A stretch of DNA of 20,300 bases from a virus, in the IMG/VR virus record IMGVR_UViG_3300025407_000161, positions 1-20,300 of that record; one strand, written 5' to 3'. The notes below the pieces were generated by a model. It was given only the letters and a program-made list of their open reading frames with translations. It ran no database searches and was not told the DNA's origin. The position numbers and the translations under genes are program-made. Position 1 is the first letter of the stretch; every line of letters starts with the position of its first letter. Below, in pieces: positions 1-6,769 of this stretch.

Positions 1-258
1 AAAGACCGCATAGTCCACTCCGTATGGCAGATCGTCGCCCTTAATCGGGTTCCAATACTTTGCCCTGTAAAGCGGCATGACGTCGGCGGGCGTCAGCGCC
101 CTAATGTCGTCCTTGGTCACAGGATGGCCGACCCACGCCTCCCAAGTGTCCTTGGTGCAGCCGAGATTAGTTGCCCCACCCGGATCGTGCGGGTTGTCGA
201 CGTAGCCACCTTCATTCCGCAGAACGAGGGCAAAGCACTGTTCAAAATTATTTTCCAT
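1..258 (-). CDS. GH108-type phage endolysin (N-acetylmuramidase), 3' end cut off by window edge
   Basis: This is the N-terminal 86 residues of a peptidoglycan hydrolase; the frame runs open to base 1. Near the N-terminus is the signature EGGYVDNPHDPGGATNLG (from Glu16). It matches the start of glycoside hydrolase family 108 phage muramidases, in which the Glu of EGGY is the catalytic acid. A Thr-Lys-Asp-Thr-Trp stretch and a later LYRAKYWNPI motif also fit that family. No signal peptide is visible, so export would depend on a holin. The ATG at 258 overlaps the last 11 bases of the upstream holin gene, which implies translational coupling and a holin-endolysin pair. The predicted reaction is cleavage of the MurNAc-GlcNAc bond in the cell wall at lysis. 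The C-terminal peptidoglycan-binding domain usual in the family would lie outside the window and cannot be assessed. Confidence 0.9.
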   Translation of the reverse strand, partial: MENNFEQCFALVLRNEGGYVDNPHDPGGATNLGCTKDTWEAWVGHPVTKDDIRALTPADVMPLYRAKYWNPIKGDDLPYGVDYAVF

Positions 259-778
259 TGCCGAGAGCCGCCGTCAAAGCATCCGTCTTCTGCTTGGAAC
301 CAGCCGAAGACCCAAAATAGAACCCCATCACGCTTGTCCATGCCGTGCCGAGCGTTCCGATCAGCATCAAAAGCGCTTCGCCTCCGGTCGGTGGCAGGCC
401 ATAATGCAAAATGTAACCCACGATGCCAAAGAACCCGAGCGTGACACCAACCGCAAGGACGCGCGGAATCCAGTCGCGCGTTTGAATTTCCATGTTGCGG
501 GCCGAATCGCGATCAGCCTCAGAGATGCGCTCAAGATCGATGTCGAGCGACTTCATTTGAACCTTGAAGTCGGCGTCGATCTTTTTAAGCGCGGCAAGCT
601 GATCGCCGTTAGGATTGGCAAGAGCGGCCATAATGTCGTCTTCGGAAGCGTTCTCGTGGCCGAACAAAGCGCCCGAGATAGCCCTGACAGCCATGCCAGC
701 GACAGGGCCGCCGAGCGCGGTCGCAATAGTTGGTGCGATTGACCCAATAAGTGGGCCGAATGATTTCAAAAGGTCCAT
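248..778 (-). CDS. Holin, GTA-type three-transmembrane family (GTA_holin_3TM-like)
   Basis: This 176-aa protein has a hydrophobic N-terminal stretch (about residues 8-38), a charged amphipathic middle, and two further hydrophobic segments (about 104-126 and 133-155). The middle holds ADRDSARNMEIQTRDWIPR (residues 88-106), which I recognise as the characteristic motif of the three-segment holins associated with gene transfer agents and alphaproteobacterial prophages. It would oligomerise in the inner membrane and form lesions that let the endolysin reach the wall. The ATG at 778 follows a GGGGAT ribosome-binding site. The endolysin start lies inside the 3' end of this gene, which supports the lysis role. 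A less likely alternative is a membrane-anchored virion protein. The family call comes from memory of the motif, not from a search. Confidence 0.85.
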   Translation of the reverse strand: MDLLKSFGPLIGSIAPTIATALGGPVAGMAVRAISGALFGHENASEDDIMAALANPNGDQLAALKKIDADFKVQMKSLDIDLERISEADRDSARNMEIQTRDWIPRVLAVGVTLGFFGIVGYILHYGLPPTGGEALLMLIGTLGTAWTSVMGFYFGSSAGSKQKTDALTAALGNGK

Positions 779-790
779 TTTGATCCCCTA

Positions 791-1255
791 TTAGTGCGTT
801 AATGACAACCAGATGCCGAGGCCAGCCATGGCCGCCAGAAGGCCGCCCACAATGCTCGACACCATGATCACGTCGCGACGGGTTTCCATCGCTTGTTCAT
901 ACTCTTCCTTAGCCTGTCGCGCGGCTTCTTTCCGCAACTCAATAACCTTGCGCTGAACATTGTCCCACGCCGCGACACCGTGCATGGCGACAAACATATT
1001 CTTTGCCTCTGCCGCCATTTGTTTGGCCTTGTCTTTGGCAGCATAGAGCTTCATCGCCTGCGCTTCAAACTCAGCCTGCGACTGAAACACCTTCTTCTTG
1101 CGCGGCATTGACACAAGCTGAACGACTTTGGCGACTTCGGACATAAGGCTACCAACTCGATGCGCGGTATCAACGACGTCCTCGCCCGCACTGACGGCAG
1201 ACTTCAGCCCGTTGTAGATAGCAGTGGCACCAGCCAATACGGTAAACGGGTCCAT
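791..1255 (-). CDS. Tail-anchored coiled-coil protein next to the lysis genes, function unknown
   Basis: This 154-aa protein has a mildly hydrophobic N-terminus (1-22), a long Ala/Lys/Glu-rich helical region (about 55-128) likely to form a coiled coil, and one clear C-terminal transmembrane segment (about 130-151) ending in SLTH. I recall similar proteins just upstream of holin or lysozyme genes in podovirus genomes, with no assigned function. The start at 1255 shares one base with the upstream stop (TAATG), and the holin gene begins 12 bases after its stop, so it is part of the lysis operon. The C-terminal anchor argues against a classical inner-membrane spanin, which has its anchor at the N-terminus. 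A holin modulator or membrane-remodelling role is possible but unproven. Confidence 0.75.
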   Translation of the reverse strand: MDPFTVLAGATAIYNGLKSAVSAGEDVVDTAHRVGSLMSEVAKVVQLVSMPRKKKVFQSQAEFEAQAMKLYAAKDKAKQMAAEAKNMFVAMHGVAAWDNVQRKVIELRKEAARQAKEEYEQAMETRRDVIMVSSIVGGLLAAMAGLGIWLSLTH

Positions 1256-1575
1256 TAGTCACCTACCCAGAATGGTGGATTTTGCGGTTGAATCGGTGCC
1301 GGAGACAAAGCGGCAATCTGCGCCGCAATCTGTGCCTCAACGCCAGGGACGCTGATTAAAGAGGCCACCCAGCTCGCCGCCATCTCCTGCGTGATGTCTT
1401 GATACGGTATGAACTCGGCAGGATTAGGGCTGCCAAGTTTAACCGTACCGGATGCAGATGACGTATTCGTGCCGTCCGTGCCGGTGCATACCCAATTGAT
1501 GCCGACGACGACGTTCTGCAACGTGCCTTCTTGCGGTTTTACGATGAATTGCGGGTATGTCCAAGTGAATTGCAT
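1255..1575 (-). CDS. Small conserved phage protein at the fibre/lysis boundary (DUF7936-like)
   Basis: This 106-aa protein begins with a Trp-containing beta-strand motif (FTWTYPQF), continues with a Ser/Thr/Gly-rich loop, then FIPYQDITQEMAASWV (residues 55-70) and a helical, Ala/Gln-rich tail ending in WVGD. The layout of a strand with TW, then F-IPY-D-T, then a W-containing helix, then a short Ala-rich helix resembles a small family common in phage genomes next to tail-fibre genes, which I believe is DUF7936. Its role is unknown; a fibre-associated or virion accessory protein is a reasonable guess. The stop of the 307-aa fibre gene lies three bases upstream of the ATG, and its own TAA overlaps the next ATG, so it is translated as part of the chain. 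Confidence 0.7.
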   Translation of the reverse strand: MQFTWTYPQFIVKPQEGTLQNVVVGINWVCTGTDGTNTSSASGTVKLGSPNPAEFIPYQDITQEMAASWVASLISVPGVEAQIAAQIAALSPAPIQPQNPPFWVGD

Positions 1576-1578
1576 GGC

Positions 1579-2502
1579 TTACGCGTACTGGGTTTGAGCT
1601 GCCAAGACGGTATAGGATGCGGAACCTGTCTTGATGATTGTGTAGGTGTAGACATCGATCCCACTGGCATTGCCGGATACCGGTGCAGAACCGCCTTGCC
1701 ACTTCGGAGTGACGGTCGTTGAGTCGATCTGGAATGTTGTCTCGTAATATGGCGTTGATCCCTGCGCTGCCAAGAAGGCAATCGTGACAACTTGACCGGT
1801 CGAGACAACCGAGTTGAACGTATTGGAGCCATTGCCGCGCACATTGATTGTGAAGTTGCCGGTCGCGCTCGCCGAATAAAACAAGATCGATTGCGTCAAC
1901 ACGTCAAAATTGATCGTGCTTGATGCGCCAGAGCCCACAATCGTGACCGGCTCGGCAGCGTTTTGCAAAACGGCAGCGAGCGTGGACGATGAACCGCTCA
2001 AGGTCGCAGTCGCGTTAAAGGCCGATGTGCCATTGAACGTCGATGCGCCGCCGACCGAAAGCGTTCCTGTCAGAGCCAAACTGGTGAGCGAGTTGAGCAA
2101 CCCATTGTCAGCGGGATAAATGCCCGAGCCATCCGAATACAAAAAGACGCTGTATCCTTGCGGCGCGACGACGGAGTTTGCGCCACCGGCTGACGCAATT
2201 GTTACCGTGTAAGCACCGGATGTTGCGTTGGTGAAAATCCAGAACCCGCCAATGGCGGGGACGGTCACGATGATGTTGGCCGAGATCGCGCCGGTGAATT
2301 TAATCCGCATGGCTTGCGTATTGCCGCCACCCGACGATGACGGGCTGGTCAGCGTGACGTTTGCATTGGTCAAGGCGATTGATGTCGTATTGCCAAAGAT
2401 CGCATCCAAGATGGTTGCGTTGTTGTTCAATGGCTGATCCCACGTCGGTGACGTGCTGTTATAGGCGGGTTCGTTCAGCGCCAAATTTGTCGTCGTAGCC
2501 AT
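1579..2502 (-). CDS. Tail fibre-like virion protein, 307 aa
   Basis: The protein is rich in Ser, Thr, Gly, Ala and Asn with almost no charge, typical of trimeric phage fibres. Residues 1-40 (NLALNEPAYNSTSPTWDQPL followed by N-rich sequence) and a domain to about residue 130, with the marker GGFWIFTNATSGAYTVTI, form a beta-rich module that recurs in phage fibre proteins. A middle segment repeats short Gly-Ser-Thr strands. The C-terminal part (about 200-307) looks like a further beta domain and may be the distal binding part. It starts at ATG 2502, two bases after the Gly-rich gene stops, behind an AGGA site. It is likely one component of the multi-fibre receptor-binding set. No enzymatic motif is seen, so a depolymerase function cannot be claimed. 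Confidence 0.8.
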   Translation of the reverse strand: MATTTNLALNEPAYNSTSPTWDQPLNNNATILDAIFGNTTSIALTNANVTLTSPSSSGGGNTQAMRIKFTGAISANIIVTVPAIGGFWIFTNATSGAYTVTIASAGGANSVVAPQGYSVFLYSDGSGIYPADNGLLNSLTSLALTGTLSVGGASTFNGTSAFNATATLSGSSSTLAAVLQNAAEPVTIVGSGASSTINFDVLTQSILFYSASATGNFTINVRGNGSNTFNSVVSTGQVVTIAFLAAQGSTPYYETTFQIDSTTVTPKWQGGSAPVSGNASGIDVYTYTIIKTGSASYTVLAAQTQYA

Positions 2503-2504
2503 GA

Positions 2505-3317
2505 TCAGTAATCCTGTGTGTTCGTTGCGGGGTAGGCGCGACCCTTACCCCAGAGAATACGCACTGCGCCGCCACCGCCTGTCGTGTTAGCGTTTAACCC
2601 GGAACCGGCTCCGCCACCATAAGCGCCGCCAGAACCTTGCGTTCCGTCGCCACCCGCGCCGCCGTTTTGTCCACCCGAGCCGCCGCCACCTGCGCCACCG
2701 GCAGCGCCGTTTGACCCTTGGCCCAAGATGCCGACACCGCCACCACCAGCGCCACCAGCATCCGAACCCCCGGCAGACCCGCCACCACCGCCACCGCCTG
2801 AACCGGGCGTTGAATAACCAATACCGCCATTGCCGCCATTGCCGGTGTAGCCACCCGCGCCGCCACCTGATGCCGGTGAGCTGGGCTGACCGTTTGCGGA
2901 CGCTTGGCCACCGTTGCCGCCGCCGTCGCCTGTGTATGTGCCGCCTGCGTTATAAGCGTGACCGCCGCCTTTGCCGCCAAAACCGCACACAGTTGACGTG
3001 TTGATGAAATAACTGTTTCCGCCGTCACCGCCTGTGCCACCGGCCCCTACAACGACAGTGTAAGACTGCCCCGGCACGACGCGGATATTGTTTTTCCAGC
3101 CAAGACCGCCGCCGCCACCGGCATAGTATCCGGGAAGATTGCAACTACCGCCACCGCCGACCGCGACAACACACACCGAACGCACATTGGCCGGAACGGT
3201 CCAAGAGTATGTTCCCGGCGTTGTAAAGGCAACCTGCGAAGGCACAGGGTTAGAGTAGCCGCTTGTGAACCCAAACGCCTTTGCCGATGCTGCTCCTCTT
3301 GTGACGAGGGTTGGCAT
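2505..3317 (-). CDS. Glycine-rich adhesin-like tail fibre protein, 270 aa
   Basis: A short N-terminal part (1-27) is followed by a beta module (about 28-55) with FTTPGTYSWTVPANVRSVCV. A very long glycine-rich region (about 54-250) comes next, with many GGGG and GGxGG runs broken by Ser, Asn and Ala. The end is AVRILWGKGRAYPATNTQDY, a C-terminal motif I recognise from other phage Gly-rich fibre proteins. Such Gly-rich motifs resemble the distal adhesins of T-even phages (gp38 type), where polyglycine II helices carry receptor-binding loops; that comparison is inference. The ATG at 3317 lies six bases after the stop of the small holin candidate. The high GC content here follows from the glycine codons and gives long misleading open frames on both strands. 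Confidence 0.82.
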   Translation of the reverse strand: MPTLVTRGAASAKAFGFTSGYSNPVPSQVAFTTPGTYSWTVPANVRSVCVVAVGGGGSCNLPGYYAGGGGGLGWKNNIRVVPGQSYTVVVGAGGTGGDGGNSYFINTSTVCGFGGKGGGHAYNAGGTYTGDGGGNGGQASANGQPSSPASGGGAGGYTGNGGNGGIGYSTPGSGGGGGGGSAGGSDAGGAGGGGVGILGQGSNGAAGGAGGGGSGGQNGGAGGDGTQGSGGAYGGGAGSGLNANTTGGGGAVRILWGKGRAYPATNTQDY

Positions 3318-3323
3318 ATTGCG

Positions 3324-3503
3324 TTAGCCCCTTTTCCATTCGCGATAGGCAAGCATGATTCTAAATATCAACAAACCGAGCGAGCCAATCGTCACGAAAA
3401 ATGCCGCCCAAGCCCCCATAACCTCCGCCCACCAAGGGAGTGTCATGGCCCCCGCAGCGATTGCGCTGTCGATCATGAGGTTGCTGTTGTCGTGAGAGGT
3501 CAT
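3324..3503 (-). CDS. Small T7-type holin candidate, 59 aa
   Basis: This 59-residue protein starts MTSHDNSNLMIDSAIAAGAM. It has an amphipathic N-terminal half, then one clear hydrophobic segment (about residues 31-49, from AWAAFFVTIGSLGLLIF) and a basic end YREWKRG. Length, an N-out-like short helix and the charged YREWKRG tail resemble the small class II holins of T7-like phages (gp17.5 type), which also lie next to fibre genes. The ATG at 3503 is preceded by AAGGTG at about 6-7 bases. It follows the stop of one Gly-rich fibre gene by 9 bases and precedes the next gene by 6, so it fits the operon tightly. If real, the phage has two holin candidates; this one could be an antiholin or a pinholin-like partner. 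A generic small membrane protein is the alternative. Confidence 0.75.
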   Translation of the reverse strand: MTSHDNSNLMIDSAIAAGAMTLPWWAEVMGAWAAFFVTIGSLGLLIFRIMLAYREWKRG

Positions 3504-3512
3504 GGCATCACC

Positions 3513-4349
3513 TTAATAGTTATAATGTTCTTCAATGATAATGATGCCAGAACCGCCCGCGCCTCCAGCGCCGCCGCCTGAACCTGCTGACCCAGCGGTG
3601 CCGCCAGCACCAACAGAGTAAGAATACGTTGAAGACGGAGAAGTCATAATTTTTTCTAAATACCCACCGGCAGAACCCGCTTGGCCAGAATAAATTCCAC
3701 TTCCGCCCCCAGCAGAGCCGCCACCGGCACCGGAATTTGTTTGTGCAGCCGTTCCGCTTCCTCCGCCATTGCTCCCCGAATTTCCTCCAGAGCCAAAAAT
3801 AGTGCTTGCCCCGCATTGTCCATAAGTATTGGTTAAATTTCCTCCCCCAGTAGCATTAGACGCGCTTTGTGTGGGAGCAAATGCTCCCTGAGCGTTAAAG
3901 TCCCCGCCTGTTGCCGTTCCTCCCGTATTGGGAGAACCACCAGTGCCTCCGTTGCTGCCAGCACTACCACCGCCGCCGCCATTGCAAGTTAAAAATGACG
4001 TACCAAAAGTGGTTGTCCCGCCTGTGCCACCATTACTTTGGCCGCCCGAACCACTTCCGCCACCACCACCGCCGCCGCCAACCATGCGGACGCGAATCCA
4101 CTTTACACCTGCTGGTAAAGTGTATGTGCCTGAACCGGATGTATAAATTGTTTGAGTCGGGCCGGTTGTGCTTTGGTTGTTTGCGGTGGTTGTCAACAAA
4201 ACACTTGTCCACGCCGAGCCATTATAGACGTCTGGCGCAACGGTTGTTGTATTAAAGCCTGTTTGCCCCGTGTTGGGCGTTGCAGGGCGTGTGGCTGTCG
4301 TCCATTGGGCTGGGGTTTCGCCAACCTGTCCGCTTAAAATAATGCTCAT
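3513..4349 (-). CDS. Glycine-rich adhesin-like tail fibre protein, 278 aa
   Basis: Residues 21-50 carry RPATPNTGQTGFNTTT followed by VYNGSAW, a short module that often starts phage fibre or fibre-tip proteins. Residues 66-90 form a strand region (TIYTSGSGTYTLPAGVKWIR) leading into an uninterrupted run of eight glycines (91-98). Glycine-rich sequence continues to about residue 265, and the protein ends GSGIIIIEEHYNY, a C-terminal motif common to this fibre class. Overall it parallels the 270-aa Gly-rich protein downstream: strand module, polyglycine body, fixed short C-terminus. The ATG at 4349 overlaps the preceding stop as ATGA, with GGAG eight bases upstream. A distal receptor-binding role is inferred from the resemblance to polyglycine phage adhesins. 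Confidence 0.82.
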   Translation of the reverse strand: MSIILSGQVGETPAQWTTATRPATPNTGQTGFNTTTVAPDVYNGSAWTSVLLTTTANNQSTTGPTQTIYTSGSGTYTLPAGVKWIRVRMVGGGGGGGGSGSGGQSNGGTGGTTTFGTSFLTCNGGGGGSAGSNGGTGGSPNTGGTATGGDFNAQGAFAPTQSASNATGGGNLTNTYGQCGASTIFGSGGNSGSNGGGSGTAAQTNSGAGGGSAGGGSGIYSGQAGSAGGYLEKIMTSPSSTYSYSVGAGGTAGSAGSGGGAGGAGGSGIIIIEEHYNY

Positions 4350-4513
4350 TGTGCGGCTCCAATGGTAAGTTTGCCTTCTGCGACGAGGGCCATGATGGCA
4401 GCGTAGTCGGTGTTGGCGGGGTCAAGCGGCACGAAACTGGTCACGCCGTTGATGTCAACGCGGATGCAATCATTTTTTCCATTTGAAAAAATATATTGTG
4501 CGTTTTCATACAT
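4346..4513 (-). CDS. Short fibre-associated protein, 55 aa
   Basis: The ATG at 4513 is chosen over one 14 codons upstream because it avoids a 40-base overlap, lies two bases after the previous stop and has GGAG eight bases upstream. The product begins MYENAQYIFSNGKND and contains VDINGVTSFVPLDPANTDYA, followed by a short helix (AIMALVAEGKL). Proteins with a DPANTDYAAY-like motif and a hydrophobic helix are frequent next to phage fibre genes, usually with no assigned role. A fibre-assembly or accessory function is suggested only by position. Its stop overlaps the next fibre start (ATGA). Confidence 0.72.
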   Translation of the reverse strand: MYENAQYIFSNGKNDCIRVDINGVTSFVPLDPANTDYAAIMALVAEGKLTIGAAQ

Positions 4514-4515
4514 GA

Positions 4516-5619
4516 TTACAACTCCGCCGATGCAGTTATATGGACGCCGCCCCATTCACCGTTTGTGTTCCCGCCTCCTGCGGCATAATACCAAGAAGCA
4601 GTTACGTTATCAGTCCCAATTGCGTCGGTTCCGCCATTATAATTTGTGCTGCTATCAAAATCTCTAAATGGATTTGTTGTGCTTCCATTGTTAGGATTGT
4701 AAAAAGTAATGCTTGGAGCGGTTCTTTTTGAAACCGCAAATTTCCATACCGTTCTAATTGTTTTTGAAGCAAATGACATCATAGACAAAATGCCATTGTT
4801 TGTTACCGTTCCCGGCGCTGTGGTTATGTCATAAGTCTTTTCATAATACCGCTGACACAGCATCAACTCCTGCCCATACAACCGCCGTTCAAACGGTGTG
4901 GCGATGGAGCCGGGTTCAAATTGGACGTTTCCAATAGACCATGTTCCACTCGTCTGTGCGCCAACCGTGAAAAGAATTTCAATCCCGGTAGTAGCAGCAG
5001 AAGGAACAGCAATATTTACAGTATATTGTGTCAGGGTTGACGAAACTGTAAACGTACCCGTCGCAATTTGAGTTTTAGTCGGGGTACCAATGGTTCCAAA
5101 CGTGTCAGCAGTATTTGCATACGACGCTGTCCACGTCACGGTTGTCAAAGTGCTGTTCGCAAGCAGAACCGAAAGAGTGCATGTCTGGCCCGCGAGATCA
5201 TACGAATTTAATTGCTCGATGCGTTGGCCTACACCAACTGCCGTTACAGAAGCAGCGCCTGTGATCTGAAGAAGATTTTTATTGTTACCACTACCTGCAA
5301 CTTGTGCGGCAGTTACGTTAGCACCTGTTGAATAAACGAACCAACGATCAACACATGGAAACCCTGCTGATGCAGTTGGAACAGCAGTTCCTGCCGTGAC
5401 TGTAGCAGACGTACCGCGCTGAGCAATCTGCATCGCACCATTGATGATGCGATTTCGCAAAAACGAAGACGCCATCACCACCGTGCCAGATGTGGCCGTG
5501 ATATTGTTTGCAGCCGTCAGACTGCTGCCGACAGTCACGTTGCCTGACGTATCCAATGCAAGATTGGTCGTGGAGGAAGCAGCGTTTTGGATGTTGGTAG
5601 TTTGAAGTGTTGCGGTCAT
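4516..5619 (-). CDS. Tail fibre with predicted carbohydrate-binding domain, 367 aa
   Basis: The N-terminal module (about 1-52) has the fibre pattern LALDTSGNVTVGSSLTAANN. Then comes NRIINGAMQIAQRGT (56-70) and a DRW (91-93), which open a beta-sandwich domain seen in many phage fibres. That domain closes with VQFEPGSIATPFERR (232-246) and CQRYYEKT (255-262). The set INGxM-xxxxRGT, DRW, and QxEPGxxATPFE is a recognisable phage tail-fibre signature of a putative carbohydrate-binding domain. The C-terminal 100 residues are less conserved-looking and may be the specificity tip. The ATG at 5619 has GGAG eight bases upstream. Immediately upstream is a 28-residue fibre fragment in another frame, so this gene may have replaced the body of an older fibre. 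Confidence 0.85.
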   Translation of the reverse strand: MTATLQTTNIQNAASSTTNLALDTSGNVTVGSSLTAANNITATSGTVVMASSFLRNRIINGAMQIAQRGTSATVTAGTAVPTASAGFPCVDRWFVYSTGANVTAAQVAGSGNNKNLLQITGAASVTAVGVGQRIEQLNSYDLAGQTCTLSVLLANSTLTTVTWTASYANTADTFGTIGTPTKTQIATGTFTVSSTLTQYTVNIAVPSAATTGIEILFTVGAQTSGTWSIGNVQFEPGSIATPFERRLYGQELMLCQRYYEKTYDITTAPGTVTNNGILSMMSFASKTIRTVWKFAVSKRTAPSITFYNPNNGSTTNPFRDFDSSTNYNGGTDAIGTDNVTASWYYAAGGGNTNGEWGGVHITASAEL

Positions 5620-5632
5620 TGCCCGATCTCCA

Positions 5633-5719
5633 TCAAAGTAATATAACTTGCTGTGCAGATGTGCCGCCAGCAGTTACTGGGAAGGAGATGCCATTGGTTC
5701 CGTCAACTATGGTAGTCAT
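5633..5719 (-). CDS. 28-aa ORF resembling a fibre N-terminal leader; possibly a gene remnant
   Basis: The peptide begins MTTIVDGTNGISFPVTAGGT, which matches the opening of many phage fibre proteins (a TIVDGTNGI-type first strand). Translation stops after 28 residues, 13 bases before the ATG of the 367-aa fibre, which is in a different frame. The start lies eight bases after the stop of the 200-aa fibre, with a purine-rich GAGTGAGA upstream, so initiation is plausible. Either it is a vestige of a fibre whose body was lost or replaced by recombination, or it is a tiny functional peptide. The sequence resemblance favours the remnant. Confidence 0.4.
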   Translation of the reverse strand: MTTIVDGTNGISFPVTAGGTSAQQVILL

Positions 5720-5727
5720 GGTTTATC

Positions 5728-6330
5728 TCACTCGTAGAAAATGTTGACTGTGCCAGCCGTAAATGTATCGGCTGAGGAAGATGTAATAGTCAAACTTGTT
5801 AGAACCGAACTAAGAGCGATAGAGCCGCCTCCATTGATGCCAAAATTTGAACTACCGTTAAAAAATCCGCCAGAATGAGTTGACAGCCAATTGTTCCCTG
5901 AAATGTTCATAATCGTCATATTGCAATAAAGTGTGTCTGACGATCCGCCATGCTGGAACGGAAACCCAGCAGAAGAACTACCACTTCCTGCGTTGCTGGT
6001 TGTATTCAAATATGCAAAATAACCCAAATACCCAGAAGACACGATGCCACTTGATGTTCCCAATTGAACAAGAAACAAACTTGACCCGTTTGTTTTTAAT
6101 CCGTTGCAAACAAAAGTAATTCTTTTGACGTATGATGGAATTCCGGTAAATGTGTATGAAGTTCCAGATGTTAACGTCTGGGGGGTTCCACTCACAATAT
6201 TTGTAGAGACACCCTGCACCGCGATTGTGCCTGTTCCCGATGGGACAGTGATAACACTGCTTCCCGCCACTGCTGGCACGGTCAACTGCACTGAGCCGCT
6301 GGTATCACCGTTGAGAGTAATGGATGACAT
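5728..6330 (-). CDS. Tail fibre-like protein, 200 aa
   Basis: The N-terminal 40 residues (SITLNGDTSGSVQLTVPAVA, then a TVPSGTGTI strand) form a short module shared with the 95-aa protein at 7312-7599, which reads LTLNGSSSGQITLSPPAVAG. The rest is Ser/Gly/Asn-rich beta sequence with few charges. It includes SYVKRITFVCNGL (about 67-79) and an aromatic-rich middle (FPFQHGG), and ends TAGTVNIFYE. This layout of a conserved anchoring module and a variable distal part is typical of small phage fibres. The start shares one base with the upstream stop (TAATG), so it depends on coupled translation. Function beyond virion receptor binding cannot be read from the sequence. Confidence 0.78.
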   Translation of the reverse strand: MSSITLNGDTSGSVQLTVPAVAGSSVITVPSGTGTIAVQGVSTNIVSGTPQTLTSGTSYTFTGIPSYVKRITFVCNGLKTNGSSLFLVQLGTSSGIVSSGYLGYFAYLNTTSNAGSGSSSAGFPFQHGGSSDTLYCNMTIMNISGNNWLSTHSGGFFNGSSNFGINGGGSIALSSVLTSLTITSSSADTFTAGTVNIFYE

Positions 6331-6758
6331 TATGCGTTCCCTTGAATTGCTTGTTCTACGGGGGAAACGGCAGTTACAAGATCAGTTGTTGTCTTGGCCG
6401 CAGTGATAGAATTACGGGCTGTTGTCAAAATTGCCAGCCAATCAGTGTCAGACAATTTATTTGAAATTCCAGCAGCCGTGTTTGTTAAGCGATGGGATGC
6501 TTCCGTTTTTGCCATTGCATTAAGATTGTTGGTGGCAATCGTTTGCGCCAATTGCATATCCACAGAAACCGACGAACCATTAATTTTCCATGCGTTGAAA
6601 AATTTATCATCGTCTCCTTTTGGGATTATTGCAGCATCCACAATCATTGCACCGGCAGGGCAATCCTTTACCAACACTTCTTCAATCGGCAATTCACCCG
6701 TAGGAGTGCAAACCGATACGCCGCCATTTTCATTTGTGTATATGATGACTTGCGACAC
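6330..6758 (-). CDS. Fibre-associated accessory protein, 142 aa (GTG start)
   Basis: The product begins MSQVIIYTNENGGVSVCTPT (the first residue from GTG at 6758), then has GELPIEEVLVKDCPAG, a DDKFFNAW motif (about residues 50-57) and a mostly helical C-terminal half. Unlike its neighbours it has a normal charged composition. I recall proteins opening IIYTNENGGVSVC in several phage genomes beside fibre genes; their role resembles that of small fibre-assembly chaperones, but this is not established. The GTG has a strong AAGGGGA site a few bases upstream. Its stop overlaps the next fibre start (TAATG). Confidence 0.75.
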   Translation of the reverse strand: MSQVIIYTNENGGVSVCTPTGELPIEEVLVKDCPAGAMIVDAAIIPKGDDDKFFNAWKINGSSVSVDMQLAQTIATNNLNAMAKTEASHRLTNTAAGISNKLSDTDWLAILTTARNSITAAKTTTDLVTAVSPVEQAIQGNA

Positions 6759-6769
6759 AATCCGTCCCC

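Noticed and set aside
2594-4255. Long open frames on both strands over the Gly-rich genes (Arg-, Pro- or Cys-rich translations)
   Set aside because: They arise from GC-rich glycine codons read in other frames. Composition is not protein-like, ribosome-binding sites are lacking, and the minus-strand Gly-rich frames fit the operon spacing and known C-terminal motifs.
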